Origin: Prochlorococcus sp. AG-409-A19
GTDB taxonomy: Bacteria > Cyanobacteriota > Cyanobacteriia > PCC-6307 > Cyanobiaceae
NCBI GenBank assembly: GCA_003216155.1
Contig: QCJH01000002.1
Span: forward strand, 54,599-118,598
Length of the DNA: 64,000 bases
Direction of reading: 5' to 3'
The position numbers and the translations under genes are program-made. Shown here one piece after another: positions 43,357 to 54,891 of this stretch. Every line of letters begins with the position of its first letter. The stretch's first letter is position 1. The notes beneath the pieces were generated by a model. It was not told the DNA's origin and ran no database searches. It saw only the letters and a list, made by a program, of their open reading frames with translations.

Positions 43357-44259
43357 ATGGCGGAAGCAATTATTTCTTCATTTGACTTCTCTGCTTACCT
43401 GGCGAAGGCCAGAGTAAGCGTTGAAAGAGCTCTTGATGAGGCACTTGGCCCTGAGAAACCAGAGCATTTACGTGAGGCAATGCGCTATTCACTTCTGGCT
43501 GGGGGTAAGAGACTCAGGCCGATTTTGTGCTTGGCAGCCTGCGAATTAGCAGGGGGTGATCCTGAGAAGGCTTTACCGACTGCTGTTGCCTTGGAAATGA
43601 TTCACACAATGTCGTTGATTCATGATGATTTGCCGGCTATGGATAATGATGATTTGCGTAGAGGGCGGCCAACAAATCACAAGGTGTATGGAGATGCAGT
43701 GGCAATCCTTGCAGGAGATGCTTTATTAACACGTGCTTTTGAGATGGTTGCTCTTCGAACTAAGGGTGTTATTGCCGAAAGCCTTTTAAAGGTTGTAGGG
43801 GAACTTTCTTTAGTAGCAGGGGCCCCAGGCCTTGTCGGTGGTCAAGTCGTGGACCTTGAATGTGAAGGGAAAGAAGTTGATCTCGAAACTCTTGAGTTCA
43901 TCCACCTACATAAGACAGGTGCACTACTAAAGGCGTGTGTGATTTGTGGAGCTTTAATTGGAGGTGCTGAAGAAGATCTGATTAAAGCTCTTGGTGTTTA
44001 TGCTCGTGGAATAGGTTTGGCTTTTCAGATAATTGACGACATTCTTGATGTGACAGCCAGTAGTGATGTTTTAGGTAAGACAGCTGGTAAAGATTTACTT
44101 GCAGATAAAACTACTTATCCCAAACTATTGGGACTTGATGAATCTCGACGCAGAGCTGATGCACTTATTTTAGAAGCCAAGTTAGCATTGCAACCTTGGG
44201 CAAGTTCATCTGCACCACTACTTGCACTTGCAGATTATATTACTAGCCGAGATCGATGA
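43357..44259 (+). CDS. crtE: Geranylgeranyl diphosphate synthase family
   Basis: A 300-aa trans-prenyltransferase that chains isoprene units for carotenoids, phytol and quinones. The first Asp-rich motif is [18 protein letters not shown] and the second is [10 protein letters not shown]. The residue pattern before the first motif ([14 protein letters not shown]) and the length fit GGPP/FPP synthases; CrtE is favoured because this is the usual cyanobacterial enzyme. The stop overlaps the next start as ATGA. Confidence 0.93.
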   Translation: MAEAIISSFDFSAYLAKARVSVERALDEALGPEKPEHLREAMRYSLLAGGKRLRPILCLAACELAGGDPEKALPTAVALEMIHTMSLIHDDLPAMDNDDLRRGRPTNHKVYGDAVAILAGDALLTRAFEMVALRTKGVIAESLLKVVGELSLVAGAPGLVGGQVVDLECEGKEVDLETLEFIHLHKTGALLKACVICGALIGGAEEDLIKALGVYARGIGLAFQIIDDILDVTASSDVLGKTAGKDLLADKTTYPKLLGLDESRRRADALILEAKLALQPWASSSAPLLALADYITSRDR

Positions 44260-44768
44260 ATTTTCCTGAGACTTCTGTGTCTCCTTTTTTGCAACTTTTA
44301 GATAATGGTCCCCTCACATGGGGGCTTATGGCTTGTGGCTTGGCTCAGCTTTCAAAATTATTTGCTGAGTTAATTCAACATCGACGGTGGCGCCCTCTAG
44401 TGCTTCTTGAAACTGGAGGAATGCCTTCAAGTCATTCGGCATTTGTTACAGGTACTGCCTCATGTGTGGGATGGCAGATGGGTTTTGATCACCCAGGATT
44501 TGCGATTGCTTCTACTTTGGCTTTTGTTGTTATGTATGACGCTAGTGGTATAAGAAGGTCTGCTGGTTTTACAGCTGCAAGAGTTAACCAGCTTTCACCT
44601 GAAGCTTGGCCTTCACCTCCTGAAGATGTACTCAAAGAATCTCTTGGTCATAGTCGCCTTGAGGTTTTAGTAGGTGGACTAATTGGTCCTTTGGTGGCAT
44701 TGCCTGGGCTTGTTTTCATTGGCTCTCCTTTGCAAATTGCTCACTTTCTTAATGTAAATTTTGGTTGA
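44256..44768 (+). CDS. Divergent PAP2 family membrane protein
   Basis: A 170-aa DUF212/divergent PAP2 protein, related in motif to phosphatidic-acid phosphatases and vanadium haloperoxidases. It has [29 protein letters not shown] and [12 protein letters not shown]. Its start is coupled to the prenyl synthase stop, which could hint at action on prenyl diphosphates, but no substrate has been shown for this group as far as I know. Confidence 0.88.
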   Translation: MNFPETSVSPFLQLLDNGPLTWGLMACGLAQLSKLFAELIQHRRWRPLVLLETGGMPSSHSAFVTGTASCVGWQMGFDHPGFAIASTLAFVVMYDASGIRRSAGFTAARVNQLSPEAWPSPPEDVLKESLGHSRLEVLVGGLIGPLVALPGLVFIGSPLQIAHFLNVNFG

Positions 44769-46227
44769 GAATAAGTTGCTTAAAGGTGGTTCTGAAGAGT
44801 TAACATATGATCAGCAATTAGCAATTAAATCTTTTAGTGATTGGTTAGATAAAACATACGATAGTACACCCTATGTTTTAAGTGGTTATGCAGGAAGTGG
44901 AAAGACATTCCTATCAGTTCGGTTCCTAAAATTGGTTGAAGACCTTGGCCTCTGCTGGACGGTTGTTGCACCTACGCATAAGGCAGTTGGAGTACTTCGA
45001 CAAGCACTCGACTTAGAAGGTCTAAAACCTATATGGCATCCCTCAACAATTCATAGGTTGCTTCGCCTAAAGCTAAAACGAAAAAGGGACTTAGAGGTTT
45101 GTGAGAAGACGGAACAGACACTCAATTCTCTTGAGCAACTAGGACTTGTTCTCATTGATGAAGCATCGATGATTGATAGCAGTTTGTTGGAGATACTTTT
45201 TCAATGTGCTCATCCATATAGGACTCGTCTTGTCTTTGTAGGTGATCCTGCCCAATTGCCTCCTGTAGGAGAGACTCACAGCCCAGTTTTTTCACTTGAA
45301 AGAGCTCGTAGCGCTTCATTAAATCAAGTTGTTCGTCATCAAGGTGTGGTTTTGCAATTAGCTAATTCCTTTCGTGATAGCAGCTTGCCTTGTCAATCTC
45401 CTCCATGTCTACCAATGATTGAGGACGGGAGAAGCTCTGTAGGTTGCTTAGACCAAAAGAGTTGGCTGATGCAAGCTAAAGATGCGTTGCGATCTGCATC
45501 AGCCAGGGATAATCCAGATGCAGTAAGGATTCTTTGCTATACAAACAAAACTCTTGAAAACTTGGTGCCCCATGCTCGAAGGGCAATACATGGCGAAATG
45601 GCAGATCAGTTAGTCGTTCTACCTGGCGAGGTTTTGATCAGTCGATCTGCAGTAATGGCTCCAGCCTCTCGCGATGGTATTGAGGGTGGAGAAGAACCAG
45701 ATATGGTTCTTGGTTCAAATCGTGAGTTGATAGTCTCTGATGTTAAACCAGAAAGATGCGATCTCTCTGAATTTGGACTTTCTTGCCACCCTGATTGGGA
45801 TGTACCGGTTATTGATACGTTTTTTGTGGAGGCTTCATGTGGAGAAATGTCTTTATCTTTACGTCTACTCCCTGCATTAGGTACTGAGGGTAGGTATATG
45901 CTTGATTCAACTTTGGAGCGGTTGAAAGTTCAGGCTAAGGAGGTTGGTAAAGACAGAGGACGTATAATTTGGCGCCAGTTTTTCTTAGTGCGCGATGCTT
46001 TTGCATCACTTGGTCCTGCCGCTGTTTTAACTGTTCATCGTAGTCAGGGCAGTACCTTTGGAGAAGTCTTTATTGCCTCTGATGTCTTTTGGCCTAAGGA
46101 TCTTATTTTGAGGAGGCAATTGGTATATGTTGCTGTAAGTAGAGCTAAGACTAAGGTTTCACTTGTTGGCTTTAATGTAGAAAAATTGTCAATTCAGTGT
46201 TGGCAGAGGAAATTTGGACTGATTTGA
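44761..46227 (+). CDS. RecD-like superfamily 1 helicase
   Basis: A 488-aa ATP-dependent DNA helicase of the RecD2/AAA_30 type without the long N-terminal extension of RecD2. Visible motifs: Walker A GYAGSGKTFLSVRF, Walker B VLIDEASMID, VFVGDPAQLPPVG, and the C-terminal UvrD-like block VLTVHRSQGSTFGEVF with YVAVSRAKTKVSL. It probably acts in recombination or repair. The frame opens with TTG at 44761 and overlaps the PAP2 stop by 8 bases. Confidence 0.9.
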   Translation: MVENKLLKGGSEELTYDQQLAIKSFSDWLDKTYDSTPYVLSGYAGSGKTFLSVRFLKLVEDLGLCWTVVAPTHKAVGVLRQALDLEGLKPIWHPSTIHRLLRLKLKRKRDLEVCEKTEQTLNSLEQLGLVLIDEASMIDSSLLEILFQCAHPYRTRLVFVGDPAQLPPVGETHSPVFSLERARSASLNQVVRHQGVVLQLANSFRDSSLPCQSPPCLPMIEDGRSSVGCLDQKSWLMQAKDALRSASARDNPDAVRILCYTNKTLENLVPHARRAIHGEMADQLVVLPGEVLISRSAVMAPASRDGIEGGEEPDMVLGSNRELIVSDVKPERCDLSEFGLSCHPDWDVPVIDTFFVEASCGEMSLSLRLLPALGTEGRYMLDSTLERLKVQAKEVGKDRGRIIWRQFFLVRDAFASLGPAAVLTVHRSQGSTFGEVFIASDVFWPKDLILRRQLVYVAVSRAKTKVSLVGFNVEKLSIQCWQRKFGLI

Positions 46228-46310
46228 TGAGAACTTTATGTTTTTATCTTTGAATATCTATTTCATTATGAATAAAGAATTTCAATGAGATTTAGTTTTG
46301 GATATATTTT

Positions 46311-47693
46311 TCATCTAGATATTTTATTATCCAAAGCATTTCGCCATCTGTGCACAATCATTGGACAGCTTGCCCAGTGAAGATGAATCCAGCTTGCATG
46401 AAGGCAAGAGTTGCCCCAGCCTTCTTCTCTTGTTTTTATACGCCAACCTTCAATTCTCCACAAAGAATTAGTTTTGAGAAGACTTCTTTCTCTATTCTGT
46501 TTGAGCTCCCACCGATGGAACTCATGTCCCATTAAGGTTTCGTTTTTGCGTAAAACCATACCATCCTTTGTACATTCGATTTTGCGATAGCCAACATTAA
46601 GAGAGCCTTTCTCAGCTTGGAATGGAAGGAGTCCGGCCATCTCATATGGTTGACCATTGAGATCTGTTAGTGTCTGACCAAGAAGTAACATTCCTCCACA
46701 TTCTGCGTAAACAGGACTTCTTTTGGCGAATTTCTGAAGGCTTAGAATACTTCTCTTAGATTGACTAAGTTCCTTTGCATATTGTTCAGGAAAACCACCT
46801 GGAATTAATAGTCCTTTTGCTTTTTTCGGGATGGGTTCATCGTTTAGTGGTTTCCAAGGAATAATTGGCATATTAAGTGCTTGAAGGCAGTCCTTTATCT
46901 CTGGATAGCGAAAGAAGAATGCCTGATCTTCAGCAATAGCAACTGGTTTGACCTTTAAGTCTGATTCTTCATATTTGTAATTAATAAAATTACTTATTGG
47001 GTTTATTGAGTTTCTTTTTGGTGCACAAAGTAGTTTTTCAAAACTAACTAGATCTAAATTCTCTTCTGCTATTCTCCTCCATGCGCTAACTCGATCATTC
47101 ATATTTGTAACCTCATGTGTTGGAGCAAGACCTAGATGTCTTGTTGGTAGCTTTAAAAATGGGTCTTTTGGTAGGCATCCAAGTAATTTTATGTTTATTG
47201 AATTAAGTACATCTTTAAGTATTTCTTTGTGGCGAATAGTGTTGATCTTATTTAGAACTACACCAGCAATCCTTATTTCTGGATCATGATCATTAAATCC
47301 TTTTATTAGGGCAGCTAAAGAGCCTGATTGTCCTCCTGCATCAACTACAAAAACGATTGGGAGTCCTAAGTGACGAGCTATATGCGCAGTACTACCCTTT
47401 TGTGAAGGCCCGATTCCGTCGAAGAGTCCCATTACTCCTTCTATAAGAGTTAAATCTGCAATGCTTCCGTAGGCATGAAAGCTTTCTTTTACCCAGTTAC
47501 CACTAGACAATAGAAGGTCAAGATTGCGACATTGTTTGCCAGATACAGCACTTAATTGTTGGGCATCAAGGTAGTCAGGCCCTACTTTGAAGGGTTGCAG
47601 ACTTAGTCCTTTGCTCCTGGCCCAGGCCGCAAGGGTAAGGCTTAGAAGAGTTTTACCGCTGCCACTACAAGGTGCAGCTATCACGCATGCCAT
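46311..47693 (-). CDS. cobB: Cobyrinate a,c-diamide synthase
   Basis: Amidates the a and c side chains of cobyrinate in cobalamin synthesis, using glutamine and ATP. A 460-aa protein. The N-terminal ATP-binding dethiobiotin-synthase-like domain starts MACVIAAPCSGSGKTLLSL with FKVGPDYLDAQQL; the C-terminal class I amidotransferase has its Cys in PVYAECGGMLLLG and a later HEFHRWEL. This supports de novo (pseudo)cobalamin synthesis, as known for Prochlorococcus. Confidence 0.95.
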   Translation of the reverse strand: MACVIAAPCSGSGKTLLSLTLAAWARSKGLSLQPFKVGPDYLDAQQLSAVSGKQCRNLDLLLSSGNWVKESFHAYGSIADLTLIEGVMGLFDGIGPSQKGSTAHIARHLGLPIVFVVDAGGQSGSLAALIKGFNDHDPEIRIAGVVLNKINTIRHKEILKDVLNSINIKLLGCLPKDPFLKLPTRHLGLAPTHEVTNMNDRVSAWRRIAEENLDLVSFEKLLCAPKRNSINPISNFINYKYEESDLKVKPVAIAEDQAFFFRYPEIKDCLQALNMPIIPWKPLNDEPIPKKAKGLLIPGGFPEQYAKELSQSKRSILSLQKFAKRSPVYAECGGMLLLGQTLTDLNGQPYEMAGLLPFQAEKGSLNVGYRKIECTKDGMVLRKNETLMGHEFHRWELKQNRERSLLKTNSLWRIEGWRIKTREEGWGNSCLHASWIHLHWASCPMIVHRWRNALDNKISR

Positions 47694-47734
47694 GATCTAC
47701 TGCTAATTGAATTGGGTAGTGTTTAGTCATGCTT

Positions 47735-49030
47735 TTAGCTGAGGCTTAGTAGTTTTGCAGCTATAGGAGCCGCTGAGGCTAAAAGAGGGCTGGTACTTCC
47801 TCGACTACTTGCTAGAAGACGTGCAACATCCATTTCGGCTGTATCAACTTGAATAGGGACTACTTCTTCTAATAGTTCCATGCTTGCCATCCCTCCGGCT
47901 TCAAGGCGCATACACTCTCCGGATTCAGCTGCGAGAATTACACAAATGGCTTTTTGGGGTTGCTTTGCTTGTTTGCATATCATTCTTATTCCTACTATCT
48001 GCCCAGGATGCATGCTTGGTTTTCCTACAGGCAATGGTATTAAATTAAAGATGAGGTTTGATTCATCTGGTTTTTGGAATTTAGCGGTAATTCCTTCTGT
48101 CTTCATGTCATCACTCGATATGAGTTTCCAATTCAGTCGGTCAGCGATCCACGCTGCAAGTAGTAGGCCCTGAACTGGGTTATCGCCTTCAATATCGATA
48201 TCAAGTCTTTCAACCTGATTAAGTGCAGAACGTCTACAAGGAGGGTCGAAAACCATTGCCAACGTTTCACGCCAACTTCTCAGCCTTAACCAGTTGAGAT
48301 CACTCACTGCTTGTCCTGTATTTACTAGGCTTTTAAGGAGGTGAAGACAACGAGAAGGGTCTCCTATTGAAGTGTCAATGACTAATCTTTGAGTGAGAGA
48401 TGTTAGTTCGTCGAAGAGATCATTTGCTTCATCGAGGCTTCCATTCCACCAAACCCAAGAAGGTAACTCTGAAGGTAATAGAGGTTGTAGAACATTTAGG
48501 CCTTTATTAAGTGCTGAAAGATTTCCGCGGAGAACAATTGCATCGCCGCAGGCTTCTTGGCCACTTCCTTCCTCTGGTAAAGGGCAATAGGCTGCTACAA
48601 GAGTTTCTAAGGATTGTTTCTCATTAAGAGTTGGGGCAAGAGTTATTAAGCGTCTTGGTTGTAATGCACTTATAGCAGAATCTATATGTTGTCCTCTTAG
48701 GTCTTTTGAAGAAGAATCGCCTTTATGACTCGCAAGCTGATTAAGAAGAACAGAGTCAAATGGTGGGGTGCTGTGGGGTAAGTCGCTTTCCAAAATAATT
48801 TGTCTTGCAGCTTGAACCATTTCATGTCTTTGGGTTCCAATAATGGGCCCTGATATTTTTCCTATTCGAACAAGTTGCTGTTCTAGCCAAGCTGGTTGCC
48901 ATACAACCAGGCAAAAGGTATTTGCACCAGCATTTCCAGGTTGATCTTTCGACCAGAGTTGTTCTAAGTAGCTAGGTATCTCTTCAGGGGGTAATTGCAG
49001 AGGTGCTTGAAGGGTCAGCTGGGGGGACAT
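47735..49030 (-). CDS. opcA: Glucose-6-phosphate dehydrogenase assembly protein OpcA
   Basis: A 431-aa protein that binds and activates Zwf in cyanobacteria, tuning oxidative pentose phosphate flux between light and dark. It has the family start PLQLPPEEIPSYLEQLW and DLNWLRLRSWRETLAMVFDP in the middle, a strongly conserved segment. In other cyanobacteria its redox regulation by thioredoxin depends on Cys residues; a few Cys are present here, but I cannot equate them. It directly follows zwf, 38 bases apart. Confidence 0.93.
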   Translation of the reverse strand: MSPQLTLQAPLQLPPEEIPSYLEQLWSKDQPGNAGANTFCLVVWQPAWLEQQLVRIGKISGPIIGTQRHEMVQAARQIILESDLPHSTPPFDSVLLNQLASHKGDSSSKDLRGQHIDSAISALQPRRLITLAPTLNEKQSLETLVAAYCPLPEEGSGQEACGDAIVLRGNLSALNKGLNVLQPLLPSELPSWVWWNGSLDEANDLFDELTSLTQRLVIDTSIGDPSRCLHLLKSLVNTGQAVSDLNWLRLRSWRETLAMVFDPPCRRSALNQVERLDIDIEGDNPVQGLLLAAWIADRLNWKLISSDDMKTEGITAKFQKPDESNLIFNLIPLPVGKPSMHPGQIVGIRMICKQAKQPQKAICVILAAESGECMRLEAGGMASMELLEEVVPIQVDTAEMDVARLLASSRGSTSPLLASAAPIAAKLLSLS

Positions 49031-49068
49031 CGGAATTTTCGAAGTGTTGTTTTGAAAGCTCAGATGCT

Positions 49069-50592
49069 TTAGGGGCGGCGCCAGAGCAAGTTGTCATGAG
49101 CAAGCAGAGCATCTGCTGCTGCGGGCCCCCAAGTGCGAGATTCATATTGATGTATAGGCAATTGCCAAGGACTATTTTCAATTAGTTCGAGAAGTGGCGT
49201 ATAAAGTCGCCAGGCGGCTTCAACCTCATCGCTGCGTGTAAAAAGTGTAGGGTCATTAAGCATTGCGTCTGCCAAGAGTCGAACATAGCCTTCGTCTGAA
49301 GGTTCGCCGAATGATTCGTCATAGGAAAACTCCATTTCTACTGGCCTGCTGCGCATTCCAGATCCTGGGGCCTTTACTTCAAAGCGGAACTCAGCACCTT
49401 CATCTGGTTGTATACGGAGAATGAGTTGGTTGGGAGTAGGGGCTCCACCAGCTGAGTCGAATAGGTGAACGGGCGCCTCTCTGAAGGTAAGCACTACTTC
49501 GCTGAGACGTTTGGCTAATCGCTTGCCTGTACGTATGTAAAAAGGCACACCTTGCCATCGCCAGTTGTCGATAAATAGTTTCATCGCAACATAGGTTTCA
49601 GTTGTGCTTTTGGGATTAACACCAGTCTCTTCTCTATACCCCAGTAATGGTGATGTTTTTGTTCCACCTTTTAAATATTGACCACGCACGCAACATTCCC
49701 ATGGGTTGATTTCATTCGCCAGCCTTGCTGCTTGTAGAACTTTGGCTTTTTCATTTCGAATTGCCTCTGGATCAAAGTGTCCTGGTGGTTCCATTGCAGT
49801 AATGGCAAGCATTTGTGTGAGGTGATTTTGGACCATGTCTCTTAGTGCCCCAGAGCTTTCGTAGTAGTCAGCTCGTTCTTCAACGCCAACTGTTTCTGCG
49901 GCTGTGATTTGAACACTCGAGATGTAATTCCTGTTCCAAATAGGTTCAAAGATTGCGTTGCTGAACCTCATTACAAGAATGTTCTGAACTGTTTCTTTCC
50001 CTAGATAGTGATCGATTCTGAAAATCTGACTTTCTTGAGCACAGCTTTGAACTATTCGGTTTAGAGCTTGTGCACTGCCAAAATTTCTCCCAAATGGCTT
50101 TTCTATGACTAATCGACTCCGCTTGGGATCATTTAATAGTCCAGCATCAGCTAAGGCTCTACACCCCATCCCATAAAATTTTGGAGAGACAGAAAGATAG
50201 AAGGTCCTGTTGCTATGAGTGGCACATAGGCGGTCAACTTCATCAAGGCGATCTCGAAGCTTGAAAACATCATTAGGGAGTTGAAGATCAATAGACTCGT
50301 AAAAAAGACAAGCTGAAAATTTCTCCCATTCAGTTGGACTTTCCTTGACTTTCTTGCCAAGTGCATTCTCCATTTTTTGACGAAAAACCTTATCTGTCCA
50401 TGGTCTCCTTGCACAGCCAAGAACAGCAAATTCGCTAGGAAGACGTCTTTGTTTGAATAGTTCGAAGAGAGCTGGGACTAGCTTCCTATGAGTTAGGTCA
50501 CCACTTGCACCAAAAATCACAAGGCACTGAGGTGAGATGACTCTCTCTTGACGTAGTCCAACACGTAATGGATTTGTTATCGGCGTGCTCAT
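49069..50592 (-). CDS. zwf: Glucose-6-phosphate dehydrogenase
   Basis: First step of the oxidative pentose phosphate pathway, giving NADPH in the dark. The 507-aa length is standard. Motifs: the nucleotide-binding start CLVIFGASGDLTHRKLVPAL, the catalytic loop FRIDHYLGKETVQNILVMRF (active His) and the downstream EKPFGR-type segment VIEKPFGRNFGS. It is upstream of opcA on the same strand, the usual cyanobacterial order; petH lies just upstream again. Confidence 0.97.
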   Translation of the reverse strand: MSTPITNPLRVGLRQERVISPQCLVIFGASGDLTHRKLVPALFELFKQRRLPSEFAVLGCARRPWTDKVFRQKMENALGKKVKESPTEWEKFSACLFYESIDLQLPNDVFKLRDRLDEVDRLCATHSNRTFYLSVSPKFYGMGCRALADAGLLNDPKRSRLVIEKPFGRNFGSAQALNRIVQSCAQESQIFRIDHYLGKETVQNILVMRFSNAIFEPIWNRNYISSVQITAAETVGVEERADYYESSGALRDMVQNHLTQMLAITAMEPPGHFDPEAIRNEKAKVLQAARLANEINPWECCVRGQYLKGGTKTSPLLGYREETGVNPKSTTETYVAMKLFIDNWRWQGVPFYIRTGKRLAKRLSEVVLTFREAPVHLFDSAGGAPTPNQLILRIQPDEGAEFRFEVKAPGSGMRSRPVEMEFSYDESFGEPSDEGYVRLLADAMLNDPTLFTRSDEVEAAWRLYTPLLELIENSPWQLPIHQYESRTWGPAAADALLAHDNLLWRRP

Positions 50593-50740
50593 TTCCCAAG
50601 GACCTCAGCCGATTGCTTTATTCAAGAACTGTCTAAATTCAAAGACCTTTGAAGAATCGCGCCACGCTTTGTTCACAGATGCCCAAAAACTTTTTCTTTT
50701 GGACAAGTAAAAAACTTGTATATCACTTGTTTTTAATAAA

Positions 50741-50768
50741 AATAGCCCAGTTTTATGACTAGGCTATT
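50741..50768 (-). terminator. Terminator downstream of petH
   Basis: AATAGCC and GGCTATT form the outer stem with extra pairs (CTAG/CTGG with a wobble) across an A-rich loop, followed on the minus strand by TTTTTATT. It lies 32 bases after the petH stop and so separates petH from zwf. Confidence 0.8.
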
Positions 50769-50799
50769 GGATTTTATTCGATTTATTGACTTTTGAAAT

Positions 50800-51870
<1,071 letters not shown>

Positions 51871-52135
51871 CTAAAGCACATAATCGTTGGCGAGACTACC
51901 AATCCCAGGTCGAGATCAGCCAATAAATTGACTTTTAGGGTTACGTTTAGGGATTGGCACAGCTGCATTAGTGGGTGTGTGGTTTACCTTCAAATATTCA
52001 TTTCTGTATTGTTCTACGCCTGATCAAGCCATTTGCACGTTGGTTTCCTTTCAAGGCCTTTACAAGGATTCTCCGTCGGCCTTGAAGGCCTCAGACGAGA
52101 GAAAAGGGGATAGCAGGCAGGCTATCGAGCAGACG

Positions 52136-52609
52136 ATGGAACGCCTTCCTGGTGGAGTTCGTCGCCTTGCAGCTCAATTGAGAACACATGTTTCAGTCGA
52201 TAGTCTGTGGAAGGTTTTAACGGATTATGAGCACCTCAGTGAATTCATACCAAATCTGGCTAAAAGCTCTTTGGTTGAGAGAAATGAAAACTGCGTGAAG
52301 TTAAACCAGGTTGGCTGTCAAAAATTGATGGGCCTAAAATTTTCGGCTCAGGTTCAAATTGAATTAATTGAAAAGCGCTCTATCGGACAGTTGCAATTCC
52401 ACATGCTTAAGGGAGATTTTCGCCGTTTTGAGGGGGCTTGGACAATTAAAAAACTTCCAGATGGTGGATCTTCTTTGGTCTATGAACTCACCGTCCAGGG
52501 ATGTGTAGGCATGCCTGTTGCATTGATCGAAAAGCAGCTGAAACAGGACCTAAATGCGAATCTTTTTTCGGTTGAGCAAGAAGCTATTAGACGTAGCAAA
52601 AATATCTAG
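52136..52609 (+). CDS. SRPBCC (START/Coq10-type) lipid-binding protein
   Basis: 157 aa from the ATG at 52136, which opens exactly at the domain (MERLPGGVRRLAAQLRTHVS). A GTG at 51971 would add 55 poorly composed residues. The body (residues about 15-150) is a polyketide cyclase/Coq10/RatA-like SRPBCC fold with VLTDYEHLSEFIPNL and a long C-terminal helix (ALIEKQLKQDLNANLFSVEQEA). It probably binds a hydrophobic ligand; function unknown. It ends before an 18-bp hairpin and the opposing tRNA-Glu. Confidence 0.8.
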   Translation: MERLPGGVRRLAAQLRTHVSVDSLWKVLTDYEHLSEFIPNLAKSSLVERNENCVKLNQVGCQKLMGLKFSAQVQIELIEKRSIGQLQFHMLKGDFRRFEGAWTIKKLPDGGSSLVYELTVQGCVGMPVALIEKQLKQDLNANLFSVEQEAIRRSKNI

Positions 52610-52654
52610 AAAATTTCAATTAGCCTTTTTATGATGCCTTCTGTTTTCTTTTGA

Positions 52655-52696
52655 CTAACTGTAAATAAAGGGATTTGACCCTTTATTTACAGTTAG
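52655..52696. terminator. 18-bp perfect hairpin (likely bidirectional terminator)
   Basis: Two 18-bp arms (CTAACTGTAAATAAAGGG and its exact complement) surround a 6-nt loop. It sits between the convergent SRPBCC gene and tRNA-Glu, so it can end both transcripts. Confidence 0.8.
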
Positions 52697-52749
52697 GTTT
52701 CCTAACTGATCAATTTCAAGTATTTACTTTGGTAAGGCTTCAAAAAATA

Positions 52750-52822
52750 TACCCCCAAGGGGATTCGAACCCCTGTCGCCTCCGTGAAAGGGAGGTGTCC
52801 TAGGCCTCTAGACGATGGGGGC
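52750..52822 (-). tRNA. tRNA-Glu (anticodon UUC)
   Basis: 73 nt on the minus strand, from GCCCCCATCG to TGGGGGTA. The anticodon stem-loop reads CCTCCCTTTCACGGAGG with UUC, the T-arm GGGGTTCGAATCCCC is perfect, and the acceptor stem closes with a G1-U72 pair and A73, as in plastid and cyanobacterial tRNA-Glu. Besides translation it supplies glutamyl-tRNA for 5-aminolevulinate, the start of chlorophyll synthesis. CCA is not encoded. Confidence 0.97.
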
Positions 52823-52867
52823 GAGGCCGCGATCCATGGAGTTGTATCCATAGATCACTTTGGAAAG

Positions 52868-54055
52868 TTACGGGCCAGCCTCGCCCTCCGTCAAGGAGCC
52901 CATGCTGCTTTCTTGTTGATCCTGTCCTTGCCAAACTGGCACGGTGAAGTTAAAGCTGGCGCCTTTTTCAGGCTCTGAGACGACCCATATTCTTCCTCCA
53001 TGAACTTCAACAATTCTTCTACAGACTGAAAGTCCAACTCCAAAACCAGAGGTTTGTGTTGAGGTTTGTGGTAAACGCACCCTGTCAAGAAAAATTCTTT
53101 GTTGCTCTTCTTCTGGAATACCTGGGCCACTATCGGTAATGCTGACCTCCACCCATTGGCTTGTTCTGTGCAGCATTGTTAGTGATACTTGACCTTTTGG
53201 TTTAGAGAACTTCAATGCATTCTCTATAAGATTTAGAAAAACTTGCCTCATGCGCCTCTGATCAGCAAAAACCTTTGGCAAGTCGCTAGGGATATCGGTA
53301 TTTATTTCGATTTGTCGTTTGAGCCAAAGTTTTTCTAGTTCGAGGATTGCTTCTGCAGCAACGTTTGCGAGGTCTAATCTTTGTGGATTGAATAGTGCTT
53401 CCCAGCGAGTACTGCCAATTTCAAGAAGATCTTTAGATAGCAATTCCATTTCATCTAGTCGCCTTTTTATCACGTCTTGAAATCGATCTAGATCTATTTG
53501 GCCAAGTTGTTGACTTTGAAGTGCTAGAGCTGCTGCTGTAAGTGGTGTCCTTAATTCATGAGCAACCATTCTTAGCAATCTTTCTTGGGTTTGAATACGG
53601 TCTATGAGCGTTCCATTCTCTTGACGCAAAACCAGTAATTCGTCTTCGAGCTGTAATTCTTTTTGGGTTCGACTGCCGTCTAATTCAGAAGGTCTCAAGC
53701 TAAGACCTAGTCCACTTACAACCCCATCTTGTTGCCAACGTGGAATCCAACTCTTGAGTTGTTGAAGAATGCTGCTGCCGGCAAAAACTTGTTTTGGGTT
53801 TGGTGATGTTTTTATTAGAGCAGGTAGAGCGACTAAGCGGTGTAGTTCAAGGAATTCTGGATTTTGTCTTGGATCAGAGACTTGAAGGGTTACATCAAAG
53901 CCTGATTCATCACCTTCAAGAAATTGGATGAGAGATCTCAGATCACTTCGTGAGAGGTGATGGGGGGATGCGACAAGCATAAGTTCAAGATGCTGTCGAT
54001 GATTGGCTTTTGCCCCATCCAAAGTGCCTTTCCTATGGCAAATTTTTTTAACCAT
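52868..54055 (-). CDS. sasA: Circadian output histidine kinase SasA
   Basis: A 395-aa kinase with an N-terminal KaiB-like domain (about residues 24-110, [15 protein letters not shown] onward), which binds KaiC, then a HisKA dimer helix with His166 in [17 protein letters not shown], and a HATPase domain with [24 protein letters not shown] and [18 protein letters not shown]. It passes phosphate to RpaA to drive clock-controlled transcription. No kai gene is in the window. The true start may be a few residues inside, since the first 20 are not part of the fold. Confidence 0.93.
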   Translation of the reverse strand: MVKKICHRKGTLDGAKANHRQHLELMLVASPHHLSRSDLRSLIQFLEGDESGFDVTLQVSDPRQNPEFLELHRLVALPALIKTSPNPKQVFAGSSILQQLKSWIPRWQQDGVVSGLGLSLRPSELDGSRTQKELQLEDELLVLRQENGTLIDRIQTQERLLRMVAHELRTPLTAAALALQSQQLGQIDLDRFQDVIKRRLDEMELLSKDLLEIGSTRWEALFNPQRLDLANVAAEAILELEKLWLKRQIEINTDIPSDLPKVFADQRRMRQVFLNLIENALKFSKPKGQVSLTMLHRTSQWVEVSITDSGPGIPEEEQQRIFLDRVRLPQTSTQTSGFGVGLSVCRRIVEVHGGRIWVVSEPEKGASFNFTVPVWQGQDQQESSMGSLTEGEAGP

Positions 54056-54304
54056 ATGGCTTTTTGAACCAACTCATAGGCCATCTAATTTGTTTTTTAT
54101 ATGTCCGTATAAAGTGATCGTCAGAACTGAGTTAGATAAACAGTTCTGATGAGACTCTTGCTTTGAACAAAAGAAGGTTAACTTAAAAACCTCTTCTTAA
54201 TCGCTTTATTACTAATGATTTGATGATCAGCCTCTTAATGGATGGAGTGAAAAATTAAGTTCTTTAAGTACTCTGGTGTCTCAGGTCTTTATTTCCTTCC
54301 CACT

Positions 54305-54766
54305 ATGACGGAAGAATCCCCGTCAGCATTTTTGAAATTGTTGATCCCTCGACTTCGTCAGGGTTCTTTGTCTTTTCTTTTTCTTCTCGGCCTAGTGCTT
54401 TCAGTACCCATGGCCCATTCTCAGTCCAGAGGGACTTCAAAACCTTACCCTGCAAGTAATGACGACATCTTTCTGTATAGAGGGATGGGTTCGTCTTATG
54501 TTTGCAATGCTGCTCAAGCAGGTATTGAGTTTTCCAAAGCGGTAGGTATCGCTGCGGCTACATATTCACAGGTACTTAATGGGCGTCATGGTGGCATTGT
54601 TGCTTCTGCTGGGAAGAAGAAATTAACAAATAAACAGTTATTCTCAGGAGCTGAATTCCAGATAGTTACAGGGGCATTGCAGTATTGCCCTAAAAAAGTA
54701 CCTGCTGATGTAAAGGAAAAAGTACAAGCAGCTATTGATAAGCAGAAAGATAAAAATAAGAACTAG
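54305..54766 (+). CDS. Exported hypothetical protein, 153 aa
   Basis: An N-terminal signal peptide (LSFLFLLGLVLSVPMAHSQS, cleavage near residue 40) is followed by a roughly 90-residue globular part with two Cys (in SSYVCNAAQAG and LQYCPKK, likely a disulphide) and a Lys-rich tail. It is probably periplasmic or lumenal. The family is not recognised. Confidence 0.75.
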   Translation: MTEESPSAFLKLLIPRLRQGSLSFLFLLGLVLSVPMAHSQSRGTSKPYPASNDDIFLYRGMGSSYVCNAAQAGIEFSKAVGIAAATYSQVLNGRHGGIVASAGKKKLTNKQLFSGAEFQIVTGALQYCPKKVPADVKEKVQAAIDKQKDKNKN

Positions 54767-54891
54767 AAAATGGGGAAAATGAAATTACCAATAAAGTCAA
54801 TGAGATTTCTATAAGAGGAGTTTCTTTAATTAGATTATGTTGATATTGAATATTTCTCGCCCAATCCTATTAACCATCATGTTATTCCTAT